This document shows, piece by piece, positions 15,560-24,028 of a stretch of DNA of 64,000 nucleotides (positions are counted from its first letter, which is position 1; each line of letters opens with the position of its first letter). Location: positions 186,001 through 250,000 of the forward strand of contig JAEWJM010000003.1 in NCBI GenBank assembly GCA_023386585.1, given 5' to 3'. This stretch comes from Bacteroidota bacterium. Its GTDB lineage: Bacteria > Bacteroidota > Bacteroidia > Flavobacteriales > Flavobacteriaceae. Below the pieces are notes generated by a model. That model saw only the letters and a program-made list of their open reading frames with translations, was not told the DNA's origin and made no database searches. A program made the translations under genes and the position numbers.

Positions 15560-16483
15560 ATGGGCAATATCCTCGAGGTCGAGAGAGTAGTTAAGAAATT
15601 TGGCGATTATACGGCCCTGAATGAAGTTTCACTTTCCATCCCAAAAGCCAGCATTTACGGCCTTCTGGGGCCAAACGGCGCCGGAAAAACAACACTTATC
15701 CGCATCATCAACCAAATCACGATGCCCGACAGCGGCCGAATCCTTCTCGATGGCGAACCGCTTCAGCCAAAACATGTTCGCACCATCGGTTATCTGCCTG
15801 AGGAACGCGGACTCTACAAAACGATGAAAGTCGGCGAGCAATGCCTTTACCTGGCGCAAATGAAAGGACTTTCGAAAGAGCACGCCAAAAAAGAACTCGA
15901 TTATTGGTTCGACCGGCTGGAGATTAAAGGCTGGTGGAACAAAAAGATCCAGGAGCTTTCAAAAGGAATGGCGCAAAAGATACAATTCGTCGTTACAGTT
16001 TTGCACAACCCGAAACTGCTCATTTTCGACGAGCCCTTTTCCGGATTCGATCCCGTAAATGCAAACCTGATCAAAGACGAAATCCTCGCACTCAAGGAAA
16101 AAGGCGCCACCATTATTTTTTCTACGCACCGAATGGAAAGCGTTGAAGCGATTTGCGACCACATAGCGCTGATCCACAAATCAAACAAACTCATCGAAGG
16201 CCGCCTCGACGATGTCAAAAAGCAATACCGTACGAATACGTTTGAAGTCGGCATCCTGACCTCAAACGTCGAAGGTTTAATGTTCGACATCACGCAGCGG
16301 TTCCAGCTTGAGCAAACGAACTTCAAGTCGCTCAACGACGAGCTCAAACTCGACATCCAGCTTGGAACCCAGTTACCGAATGATCTGTTGTCGATACTGA
16401 CGCAACGTGGACAAGTAACGCACTTTGTCGAAAAGATCCCAAGTGTAAACGATATCTTCATTCGCACCGTCAGCGAAAACTAA
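15560..16483 (+). CDS. ABC exporter ATP-binding protein (NatA-like)
   Basis: 307 residues from the ATG at 15560 (MGNILEVERVVKKFGDYTAL). Walker A GPNGAGKTT, signature LSKGMAQKIQF (a degenerate LSGGQ), Walker B LLIFDEPFSGFDP, and the switch His in FSTHRMES. The C-terminal 80 residues form the extra domain seen in the ABC-2 export ATPases. The frame extends 27 codons upstream to 15479, but that stretch is the terminator's plus-strand T-run and is rejected. The partner permease is at 17391, separated by the DUF808 gene. Substrate unknown; NatAB-type exporters move Na+ or drugs. Confidence 0.85.
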   Translation: MGNILEVERVVKKFGDYTALNEVSLSIPKASIYGLLGPNGAGKTTLIRIINQITMPDSGRILLDGEPLQPKHVRTIGYLPEERGLYKTMKVGEQCLYLAQMKGLSKEHAKKELDYWFDRLEIKGWWNKKIQELSKGMAQKIQFVVTVLHNPKLLIFDEPFSGFDPVNANLIKDEILALKEKGATIIFSTHRMESVEAICDHIALIHKSNKLIEGRLDDVKKQYRTNTFEVGILTSNVEGLMFDITQRFQLEQTNFKSLNDELKLDIQLGTQLPNDLLSILTQRGQVTHFVEKIPSVNDIFIRTVSEN

Positions 16484-16501
16484 TAACGCGAAACGCACAA
16501 T

Positions 16502-17371
16502 ATGGCTTCCGGAATTTTTGCAATTTTCGACGATATCGCCGCCCTCATGGACGATGTGGCAGTTGCCAGCAAAGTTGCAACGCAAAAAACGGCGGGAATC
16601 CTCGGTGACGATCTTGCGGTCAATGCTGAGAAGGCGACCGGCTTTCTCGCATCGCGTGAACTGCCGATCCTATGGGCAATCACAAAAGGTTCTTTTCTCA
16701 ACAAGATAATCATCGTTCCGGTAGCATTGCTGCTTAATATTTTTTTTCCGGACGTAATTAAATACATATTGATTCTTGGTGGCGTTTACCTGGCCTATGA
16801 AGGCGCCGAAAAGATTTTCGAGTTTTTCTTTCATCGCGCTAAAACCGGCCACGAGGTGATAAAAGAGGACAATGCCGGCAGCGCAGCAATTGAAAAAGCC
16901 AAAGTGAAGTCGGCGATCATGACCGACTTCATTCTCTCAATCGAAATTGTGATCATCGCGCTTGGATCGGTTCTCGACAAGCCCTTGGCAGTTCAGATAA
17001 TGACCACCGCCATTGTCGCCCTGCTTGCCACAATCGGCGTTTATGGCATCGTTGCACTGATCGTCCGCATGGATGACGTGGGGTTAAAGCTTATCCGCAA
17101 CAATTCCGATGGAAGCTTATTCGCAAAGCTCGGCCAATTGCTCGTTCGCGCTTTGCCGGTAATCATCAAATCGCTTGAAGTTGTTGGAACGCTCGCGCTG
17201 CTGTTGGTCTCGGGCGGAATTTTTCTTCACAACATTGATTATTTCCACGGAATATTTCCTTCAATTCCATCCATCATAACCAAATTGGCGCTCGGAATAA
17301 TCATCGGAACCGTAGCGTTTGCCGTTGTGTCTTCATTTACGAAGATCCGGCAACTATTTAAAAAAACCTGA
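16502..17371 (+). CDS. DUF808 / YedI-family membrane protein
   Basis: 289 residues. Begins with the family opening MASGIFAIFDDIAALMDDVAV, followed by KTAGILGDDLAVNA and ELPILWAITKGSFLNKIIIVP. At least six membrane segments can be seen (near residues 68-85, 86-105, 140-160, 165-190, 225-245, 255-280). The family (YedI in E. coli) has no established function. It lies 18 nt after the ABC ATPase gene and 19 nt before the permease gene on the same strand, so all three are probably one transcript, although nothing links it to ABC transport. Confidence 0.85.
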   Translation: MASGIFAIFDDIAALMDDVAVASKVATQKTAGILGDDLAVNAEKATGFLASRELPILWAITKGSFLNKIIIVPVALLLNIFFPDVIKYILILGGVYLAYEGAEKIFEFFFHRAKTGHEVIKEDNAGSAAIEKAKVKSAIMTDFILSIEIVIIALGSVLDKPLAVQIMTTAIVALLATIGVYGIVALIVRMDDVGLKLIRNNSDGSLFAKLGQLLVRALPVIIKSLEVVGTLALLLVSGGIFLHNIDYFHGIFPSIPSIITKLALGIIIGTVAFAVVSSFTKIRQLFKKT

Positions 17372-17390
17372 ACTTCCTAATTCAAAATAA

Positions 17391-18692
17391 ATGAGTATCC
17401 TGACCCTGATCATCAAACGCGAATTCCTGGCTAAAGTCAGAAATAAATCATTCATCGTGATGACTTTCCTCAGTCCGCTGCTTTTCGCCGCAATCGCCGG
17501 CCTGATCGCCTACCTGAGCAGCATGAAGGCTGATGTCAAGAAAATTGCTATCCACGACGAAAGCGGGATGTTTATCCAAAGCTTCAAAAGCGACGACGAA
17601 TACAAATATTTCGACCGGTCGTCAACGGCAATGAATGTGCTCCGCGACAGCCTGGCCGGTGAAGTGTTCGAAGGCGTGCTTTTCATTCCGCGCGAAAGCG
17701 ATCCGAAAAAGCTCGAGAAAAGCATCCACTACATCTCAAACGACAGCCCTGCGCTGATGTTCATCGGACAGCTCGAAGATGCCGTCGCGCAAAAGCTCAC
17801 AAAAAACAACTTCGAATCGGCGCATCTCGATACGCTCGCCATCAAAAATGCGGAAGCCAATGTCGATATCAGCCTCGAGAAAGCATCTGGCGAGGAAAGC
17901 CTCAAAGGCCTCAATGAGATAAAGATTGCAATCGGCGGCGTTTTTGGCTACCTGATCATGATGTTCATCATCATCTACGGAAACATGGTCATGCGCAGCG
18001 TCATCGAGGAAAAAACAAACCGCATCATCGAAATCATCATCTCTTCGGTGCGGCCGTTCCAGCTCATGATGGGAAAAATCATCGGAACATCGCTCGCCGG
18101 AATACTGCAATTCCTGATCTGGGCGATAATCGGTTTTGTATTGCTGTTCTCGGCGTCTGCATTTTTCGGAGTCAATATCGGCCCAACCAGAAACGTCTCG
18201 CCTGAAATGATGGCCGAAGCGCAACATCAACTCGGCGGAATGCAACTCATCCTCAAAGAACTCTGGAACCTTCCGATCGCCACGATCCTCAGCTCGTTCA
18301 TCATCTATTTTATCGGCGGCTATTTTCTTTACAGCTCGCTCTACGCCGCAATTGGCGCGGCAGTTGACAGCGAAACCGATTCACAGCAATTCCTTTTGCC
18401 CATCATAATGCCGCTCATACTTGGTGTTTACATCGGATTTTTTACCGTCATGAACAACCCGCACGGAACCGTCGCGACTGTATTTTCGATGATCCCGCTG
18501 ACTTCGCCGATCGTCATGCTCATGCGGATCCCCTTTGGCGTGCCGCTGTGGCAAATCGCGCTATCCATCGTGATTTTGTTCGGAAGTTTCCTCGGTGTCG
18601 TCTGGTTTGCGTCAAAAATTTACCGCATCGGAATCCTGATGTACGGCAAAAAACCAACGTACAAAGAGATTTTCCGCTGGCTGAAATATTAA
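17391..18692 (+). CDS. ABC-2 type permease (NatB-like)
   Basis: 433 residues. One N-terminal membrane segment (about 20-44), a large extracytoplasmic domain (about 45-175), then five or six membrane segments (about 188-210, 240-265, 300-325, 340-365, 375-395, 400-420). The short motif VIEEKTNRIIEIIISSVRPFQLMMGKIIG just after the second segment is typical of ABC-2 exporters of the NatB branch. Works with the ATPase at 15560. The stop codon lies inside a heptanucleotide array. Confidence 0.85.
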   Translation: MSILTLIIKREFLAKVRNKSFIVMTFLSPLLFAAIAGLIAYLSSMKADVKKIAIHDESGMFIQSFKSDDEYKYFDRSSTAMNVLRDSLAGEVFEGVLFIPRESDPKKLEKSIHYISNDSPALMFIGQLEDAVAQKLTKNNFESAHLDTLAIKNAEANVDISLEKASGEESLKGLNEIKIAIGGVFGYLIMMFIIIYGNMVMRSVIEEKTNRIIEIIISSVRPFQLMMGKIIGTSLAGILQFLIWAIIGFVLLFSASAFFGVNIGPTRNVSPEMMAEAQHQLGGMQLILKELWNLPIATILSSFIIYFIGGYFLYSSLYAAIGAAVDSETDSQQFLLPIIMPLILGVYIGFFTVMNNPHGTVATVFSMIPLTSPIVMLMRIPFGVPLWQIALSIVILFGSFLGVVWFASKIYRIGILMYGKKPTYKEIFRWLKY

Positions 18693-18723
18693 TTATTAAT
18701 TATTAAATACTAATTATTAATTC
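18684..18723. repeat. Heptanucleotide tandem array, unit AATTATT
   Basis: AAATATT, AATTATT, AATTATT, AAATACT, AATTATT, then AATTC. Same unit and same end as at 3098-3130. Starts inside the last codons of the ABC permease. Confidence 0.75.
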
Positions 18724-18727
18724 ACAA

Positions 18728-18800
18728 AGCTCTTCCTGCTGTACGCTGTATCTTTCCCCGCTAAAGAAGCGGGAAAAGGATGCCGCTTCCATCAGGGCTA
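18728..18800 (-). repeat. Intergenic palindromic repeat, copy C
   Basis: Minus strand TAGCCCTGATGGAAGCGG..ATCCTTTT, core CCCGCT-TCTT-AGCGGGG, then AAAGATACAGCG..CAGGAAGAGCTTTG. Lies between the heptad array and the response regulator gene. Confidence 0.75.
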
Positions 18801-18912
18801 AAGCTGAAGCCGCCATTGGCGTTTGGGTTAAACAAACCTTAAAGTTTATTGCACAACTTCGCGAACCAAAGCCATTCCTCGTTAACTTTGTTCCTTTCCG
18901 AAAAGACCGTCT

Positions 18913-20076
18913 ATGCCACGAATATTGATCATTGAAGACGAAGCCTCGATAAGGCGCGTACTTATAAAAATTCTTTCCGAAGAAAGCGATACCTATACCG
19001 TTGATGAAGCCGAAGACGGTGCGAGCGGACTCGAAAAAATCAGGCAAACCGATTACGACCTCGTGCTTTGTGATATCAAGATGTCAAAAATGGACGGCGT
19101 CGAAGTCCTCGAAGCCGCGAAAAAAATCAAACCGGAAATCCCGATGGTAATGATCTCCGGCCACGGTGACATGGAGACGGCAATCAACACGATGCGTCTC
19201 GGCGCCTTCGATTACATTTCAAAGCCACCCGATCTGAACCGGTTGCTCAATACCGTGCGAAATGCACTCGATCGGAAACAACTGGTCGTCGAAAATAAAA
19301 TCCTCAAGAAAAAAGTCGGCCGCCATTATGAAATGATCGGCAACAGCAACGCGATAAACCACATTAAGGACATTATCGACAAAGTTGCGCCAACCGATGC
19401 GCGTGTCCTGATAACAGGCCCAAACGGCACCGGAAAGGAACTCGTTGCGCACCAATTGCATGAAAAAAGCGAACGCGCCAATGCGCCGCTTATTGAAGTG
19501 AATTGTGCCGCGATTCCAAGTGAACTCATCGAAAGTGAACTTTTCGGCCACGTAAAAGGCGCCTTTACATCCGCTGTGCGCGACCGGGCGGGAAAATTCG
19601 AAGCAGCTGATAAAGGGACGATTTTCCTTGATGAAATTGGCGATATGAGCCTTCCGGCGCAGGCAAAAGTGTTGCGCGTACTCCAGGAAGGAATGGTGCA
19701 GCGTGTGGGTGCGGAGAAAGATATTAAAGTCGACGTGCGCGTTGTTGCGGCGACAAACAAAGACCTGAAAAAAGAAATCGCCGAAGGTCGTTTCCGCGAA
19801 GACCTTTACCACAGGCTCGCAGTCATCCTGATTCCGGTTCCCGCGCTGAACGACCGTCGTGACGACATTCCGCTGCTCATCAGTCATTTCACCGAGCTGA
19901 TCGCGTCAGAACATGGCAATGCGCCAAAGGCTTTTTCATCTGCAGCCCTAAACCTTTTGAAAGAATACGACTGGACCGGAAACATCCGCGAACTCCGAAA
20001 TGTAGTCGAGCGATTGATCATTCTCGGTGGCAGTGAGATTTCCGAAACCGATGTCAAGCTCTTTGCAAGCAAATAA
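18913..20076 (+). CDS. Sigma-54-dependent response regulator without DNA-binding domain
   Basis: 387 residues. The receiver domain (1-120) has Asp54 as phosphoacceptor with acidic residues 8-10 and Lys104. The AAA+ domain (about 142-370) has Walker A GPNGTGKE (169-176), the sigma-54 contact loop GAFTSA (216-221, classically GAFTGA), Walker B GTIFLDEIGD and arginine-finger region REDLYHRL. The protein stops at SEISETDVKLFASK, just after the AAA+ helical part, where NtrC relatives carry a Fis-type helix-turn-helix. So it probably activates sigma-54 polymerase without binding an upstream site. No sensor kinase gene is nearby. The next gene starts 3 nt downstream. Confidence 0.92.
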   Translation: MPRILIIEDEASIRRVLIKILSEESDTYTVDEAEDGASGLEKIRQTDYDLVLCDIKMSKMDGVEVLEAAKKIKPEIPMVMISGHGDMETAINTMRLGAFDYISKPPDLNRLLNTVRNALDRKQLVVENKILKKKVGRHYEMIGNSNAINHIKDIIDKVAPTDARVLITGPNGTGKELVAHQLHEKSERANAPLIEVNCAAIPSELIESELFGHVKGAFTSAVRDRAGKFEAADKGTIFLDEIGDMSLPAQAKVLRVLQEGMVQRVGAEKDIKVDVRVVAATNKDLKKEIAEGRFREDLYHRLAVILIPVPALNDRRDDIPLLISHFTELIASEHGNAPKAFSSAALNLLKEYDWTGNIRELRNVVERLIILGGSEISETDVKLFASK

Positions 20077-20079
20077 CCA

Positions 20080-20700
20080 ATGAACCTTAAAAAAATAGAT
20101 CCAAACCTGCAGAAGGCGCTTATCGAAGGCGGTCTTACCGACGCCAACGAATTGCAGCAGGAAATCTTCTCAACGATAAAAAGTGGCGCGGACTGCCTTG
20201 TCATTGCGCCCGAAGAAGCGGGCAAGACAACTTCGATAGCTATATCGGTGATCCAAAGGCTTTCCGGCGCGAAGGAAGAATCGCCCCGCGCGTTGATAAT
20301 GGTGGAAACCAAGGAAAAGGTTCTTGAGATGGAAGCGTTGTTTACGAAGCTTGGCGAATACAGCGACCTTGATTTCTATGGCGTTCACGAGCGGGGCGAC
20401 ATCGATTACGACAAAAACATGATTTCTACAGGCGTCGATATTCTGATCGGGACGCCGGATAAGCTCAACGAAATGTTTTCAACGGCCGGCTTCAATGTCA
20501 ATCGGCTTCGCATGTTAGTCATTGACGACCTGAATCAACTCCTGAAGTCACGCCACGACAGCAAGATCATGCGGCTATCGAACAGCATCGCAAAAACGCA
20601 GCGGATCGCATTTGCCGAAACGTTTGATCAGAAAGTTGATCAGTTTGCTGAAAAGTTCTTCGAAGAGCCATTTGTTTTTGATTTCAACGAAGACGAATAG
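20080..20700 (+). CDS. Single-domain DEAD-box-like protein, motifs degenerate
   Basis: 206 residues that correspond to only the first RecA domain of a DEAD-box helicase. A Q-motif-like LQQEIFSTIKSG precedes the P-loop equivalent APEEAGKT (43-50, against AxxGxGKT), then GTPDKL and, in place of DEAD, Asp149-Asp150-Leu151-Asn152. There is no helicase C-terminal domain and the frame closes normally, so RNA unwinding is unlikely. Possible roles are a nucleotide-binding adaptor or a pseudo-helicase. Follows the response regulator by 3 nt and is probably translated with it. Confidence 0.7.
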   Translation: MNLKKIDPNLQKALIEGGLTDANELQQEIFSTIKSGADCLVIAPEEAGKTTSIAISVIQRLSGAKEESPRALIMVETKEKVLEMEALFTKLGEYSDLDFYGVHERGDIDYDKNMISTGVDILIGTPDKLNEMFSTAGFNVNRLRMLVIDDLNQLLKSRHDSKIMRLSNSIAKTQRIAFAETFDQKVDQFAEKFFEEPFVFDFNEDE

Positions 20701-20766
20701 CCTGTTAACGTGCGTTTAACAACTTACGGCGCGATTTATCTTTAACTTAGGATAAATCAAACCAAA

Positions 20767-22299
20767 ATGGAAAACGCAAACCTTCCCGACAACATCAAAT
20801 CGATTTGGCGCTCTTTCGCCGACAAGACTTTTTTTCCTAATCTCGAATCCGATGCAAAAGCCGATGTCGCAATCATTGGCGGCGGTATCACCGGTGTAAC
20901 CACGGCACTTCTTCTGAAGGAAGCCGGTTACGATGTTGTTTTGGTGGAAGCGATGAAGGTTGGCGCCGGAAACACCGGACACAGTACCGGCAATTTGTAT
21001 ATCGCTGTTGAAGAAGGCTTCGATACGATCCAATCAAAATACGACACCGAAACCCTTAAAACCGTTATTTCTGCACGCGCCGAAGCAATGGCGCTCATCG
21101 AACAGAATGTTGCCCGCTTCAATATTGACTGCGACCTGCACAAAAGAAGCTGGTATTGCTATTCGGCGAATGAAGAGAATTGCAATAAAATTGAAAAAAT
21201 TTACAATGCAGCACGCGATGCCGGTGTTGCGATTACCGAAATTGCGCAGGGAGAACTTCCATTTCCGGTTGCAAAAGGCGTTAAAATTGACAACCAGGCA
21301 CAGTTCAATCCGCTGGCGTACACGCAACAACTTGCGGTCGCGATCGATGGCGAATCGTGCAGGATTTATGAAAACAGCCCGGTTACTGCGATTGAAGAGC
21401 AGGACGGAATGCAATTCGTGCGAACTCCGCAGGGAAGTGTCTCCGCAAAATATCTTGTCCATGCGACGCATACGCCAAAAGGCGTTTTTCTAGATTTTCA
21501 TTCCTTATTGGGAACTTATCGCGAATACGGAATTGCCGCGAAACTCAATTCGGGAGATTATCCCGACGGAACTTTTTGGGGTTACTACAACAATAACGAA
21601 CGTTTTTCGGTGCGTACCTATGAACATGAAGGCGAAAAGCGAATCATCGTTGTCGGCCAGCCGCATGAAGTCGGCCAAAAACGCGACAACAACGAAAATA
21701 TCGCTCGACTCGAGGAATTTCTGCACCAGCACTTTGACGTGAGGGAAGTCACCAACCGTTGGGGCGGTCAGCATTATAAATCAGCTGATGTACTGCCCTA
21801 CATCGGTCGGCGCTCAGCAGATTCAAACGTATTGGTGGCGACAGGATTTTCTACCGACGGATTGACTTACGGAACACTCTCGGCAATGATCATCCGGGAC
21901 GAACTATTCGAAAAAGAAACCGAATACACCAAATTGTTTTCGGCAGCGCGGCACAATCCGCTCAAAGCTGCCGGTAATGTCATCAAGGAAAATGCGATAA
22001 ATGCCGTTGAGCTGATCAAAGGCTATGTGTTCAAACATGGAAATGCTCAGGACGTTGCGGCAGGCGAGGGTAAAGTCATCGATTCTGACGGACGCAAGCT
22101 GGCAGTTTACCGCGAAGAAGGTGGCGATTTGCGTGCCTGTTCGGCAATTTGCACGCACTTGGGCTGTGTCGTCAGCTGGAACAGCGCCGAAAAAACGTGG
22201 GATTGCCCGTGCCACGCTTCCAGATTCGATGTTGACGGCTGCATCATCGAAGGGCCGGCGCTCATTCCGCTGGAAAAAGTTGAAGTTGAAGGGAAATAA
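20767..22299 (+). CDS. FAD-dependent oxidoreductase with C-terminal Rieske domain
   Basis: 510 residues. Residues about 32-400 form a DAO-type flavoprotein: VAIIGGGITGVTTALLLKEAGYDVVLVEA, then GHSTGNLYIAVEEGF, and the C-terminal FAD segment NVLVATGFSTDGLTYGTLSA. The last 90 residues are a Rieske [2Fe-2S] domain with Cys462 and His464 in CTHLGC and Cys480 and His483 in CPCH, spacing normal for the cluster. The arrangement (amine-oxidase-like flavin enzyme with a built-in iron-sulfur electron acceptor) occurs in several bacteria; the substrate is unknown. The start follows a weak -7 box (TATCTTTA). Cytoplasmic; no signal peptide. Confidence 0.88.
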   Translation: MENANLPDNIKSIWRSFADKTFFPNLESDAKADVAIIGGGITGVTTALLLKEAGYDVVLVEAMKVGAGNTGHSTGNLYIAVEEGFDTIQSKYDTETLKTVISARAEAMALIEQNVARFNIDCDLHKRSWYCYSANEENCNKIEKIYNAARDAGVAITEIAQGELPFPVAKGVKIDNQAQFNPLAYTQQLAVAIDGESCRIYENSPVTAIEEQDGMQFVRTPQGSVSAKYLVHATHTPKGVFLDFHSLLGTYREYGIAAKLNSGDYPDGTFWGYYNNNERFSVRTYEHEGEKRIIVVGQPHEVGQKRDNNENIARLEEFLHQHFDVREVTNRWGGQHYKSADVLPYIGRRSADSNVLVATGFSTDGLTYGTLSAMIIRDELFEKETEYTKLFSAARHNPLKAAGNVIKENAINAVELIKGYVFKHGNAQDVAAGEGKVIDSDGRKLAVYREEGGDLRACSAICTHLGCVVSWNSAEKTWDCPCHASRFDVDGCIIEGPALIPLEKVEVEGK

Positions 22300-22305
22300 T
22301 AATTG

Positions 22306-22338
22306 TTGACTGAACGGCGGGATTATGGGTTATCTTTG
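22306..22338 (+). promoter_or_regulatory. Promoter of the first ABC-F gene
   Basis: TTG (22306-22308), 22 nt, TATCTTTG (22331-22338), 32 nt before the start. Confidence 0.6.
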
Positions 22339-22370
22339 CGCCTTCAAAATCGGGCGCTGCCCTTCAGTTT

Positions 22371-24005
22371 ATGATTACAGTCAATGATATTTCCGTCCAG
22401 TTTGGCGGAACCACACTATTTAGCGACGTTTCGTTCGCAATCAATGAAAATGACCGGATCGCCCTTATGGGCAAAAATGGCGCGGGAAAATCGACGCTAT
22501 TAAAGATCATCGCCGGCGCCGGAAAACCTTCAACAGGTAACATTTCCGCACCAAAAGATGCGGTTATTGCCTATTTGCCACAACATTTGCTGACGAAAGA
22601 CGAGGCGACGGTTTTTGAGGAAGCATCGAAAGCCTTTTCGGAAATCTTCGATATGAAAGCCGAAATCGATTCGCTGAACGAACAACTGACGGTGCGAACC
22701 GACTACGAATCGGACGATTACATGAAATTGATCGAGCGCGTTTCGGAACTTAGCGAAAAATATTATTCGATCGAGGAAATCAACTACGAAGCGGAAGTTG
22801 AAAAAGTACTCAAGGGAATGGGTTTCGAAAGAACCGATTTTGACCGGCCGACATCAGAATTCAGCGGTGGATGGCGGATGCGGATCGAGTTGGCCAAGAT
22901 TCTACTGCGCAAGCCGGATCTTATCCTTTTGGATGAACCGACGAACCACATGGATATCGAGAGCATCCAATGGCTTGAGGATTTCCTGATCAATTCGGCG
23001 AAGGCTGTGATTGTGATTTCGCACGATCGCGCATTTGTTGACAATATCACGAATCGCACGATCGAGGTAACGATGGGCCGGATTTATGACTACAAGGCCA
23101 AATACTCACACTATCTTGAGTTGCGCAAAGACCGTCGCGCGCACCAGCAAAAAGCTTACGAAGAGCAGCAAAAGATGATTGCCGAAAACATGGAATTCAT
23201 CGAGCGTTTTAAAGGAACGTATTCAAAAACCCTTCAGGTTCAATCGCGGGTGAAAATGCTCGAGAAACTCGTGCATGTTGAGGTCGATGAAATTGACAAC
23301 AGCGCGCTGCGATTGCGGTTTCCGCCGTCGCCACGCAGTGGGCAATATCCGGTCGTGGTAAACGAACTATCGAAAAAATACGGCGACCACGTTGTTTTTG
23401 ACAATGCGAACATGGTGATTGAACGCGGACAAAAAGTCGCGCTTGTCGGTAAGAACGGCGAAGGAAAATCGACAATGATCAAGGCGATCATGAAGGAAAT
23501 CCAGCCCGATTCCGGCAAAGTTGAAATCGGCCACAATGCTCAAATTGGCTACTTCGCCCAAAACCAGGCTTCACTGCTTGATGAAAATTTGACTGTTTTT
23601 GAAACAATCGACCTCATTGCGGTGGGCGATATCCGATCAAAGATCAAGGATTTGCTGGGCGCTTTTATGTTTGGCGGCGACGATACAACCAAAAAAGTAA
23701 AAGTTCTTTCCGGAGGCGAGCGAACAAGGCTGGCGATGATCAAGTTATTGCTCGAACCGGTGAACGTGCTGATTCTCGATGAGCCAACAAATCACCTCGA
23801 CATGAAAACGAAGGACATCATCAAGGACGCGCTTCGCGATTTTGACGGTACACTGATCCTCGTTTCGCACGACCGTGATTTTCTGGACGGACTCGCCGAA
23901 AAAGTTTTTGAGTTCGGCCATAAGCGCGTGAAGGAACATTTTGAAGACATCAAAGGGTTCCTGGCGCACAAGAAAATGGAATCGCTTCGCGAAATCGAAA
24001 AATAA
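22371..24005 (+). CDS. ABC-F family ATP-binding protein (YbiT-like)
   Basis: 544 residues with two ABC ATPase domains and no membrane segment. First domain: GKNGAGKST, FSGGWRMRIELAKIL and LILLDEPTNHMD. The linker (about 240-325) is charged, with KDRRAHQQKAYEEQQKM and VKMLEKL, as in the P-site tRNA interaction motif of ABC-F. Second domain: GKNGEGKST, LSGGERTRLAMIKLL and VLILDEPTNHLD. ABC-F proteins work on the ribosome: translation factors in the EttA/YbiT branch, antibiotic resistance in others. Length and the absence of a C-terminal coiled coil point to the YbiT-type housekeeping branch. Confidence 0.9.
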   Translation: MITVNDISVQFGGTTLFSDVSFAINENDRIALMGKNGAGKSTLLKIIAGAGKPSTGNISAPKDAVIAYLPQHLLTKDEATVFEEASKAFSEIFDMKAEIDSLNEQLTVRTDYESDDYMKLIERVSELSEKYYSIEEINYEAEVEKVLKGMGFERTDFDRPTSEFSGGWRMRIELAKILLRKPDLILLDEPTNHMDIESIQWLEDFLINSAKAVIVISHDRAFVDNITNRTIEVTMGRIYDYKAKYSHYLELRKDRRAHQQKAYEEQQKMIAENMEFIERFKGTYSKTLQVQSRVKMLEKLVHVEVDEIDNSALRLRFPPSPRSGQYPVVVNELSKKYGDHVVFDNANMVIERGQKVALVGKNGEGKSTMIKAIMKEIQPDSGKVEIGHNAQIGYFAQNQASLLDENLTVFETIDLIAVGDIRSKIKDLLGAFMFGGDDTTKKVKVLSGGERTRLAMIKLLLEPVNVLILDEPTNHLDMKTKDIIKDALRDFDGTLILVSHDRDFLDGLAEKVFEFGHKRVKEHFEDIKGFLAHKKMESLREIEK

Positions 24006-24028
24006 TTTTTAATTCCGTAAACTGACGG

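Noticed and set aside
15901..16467. 188-codon minus-strand frame opposite the ABC ATPase
   Set aside because: Ser/Met-rich translation typical of an antisense frame; the sense gene has all ABC motifs.
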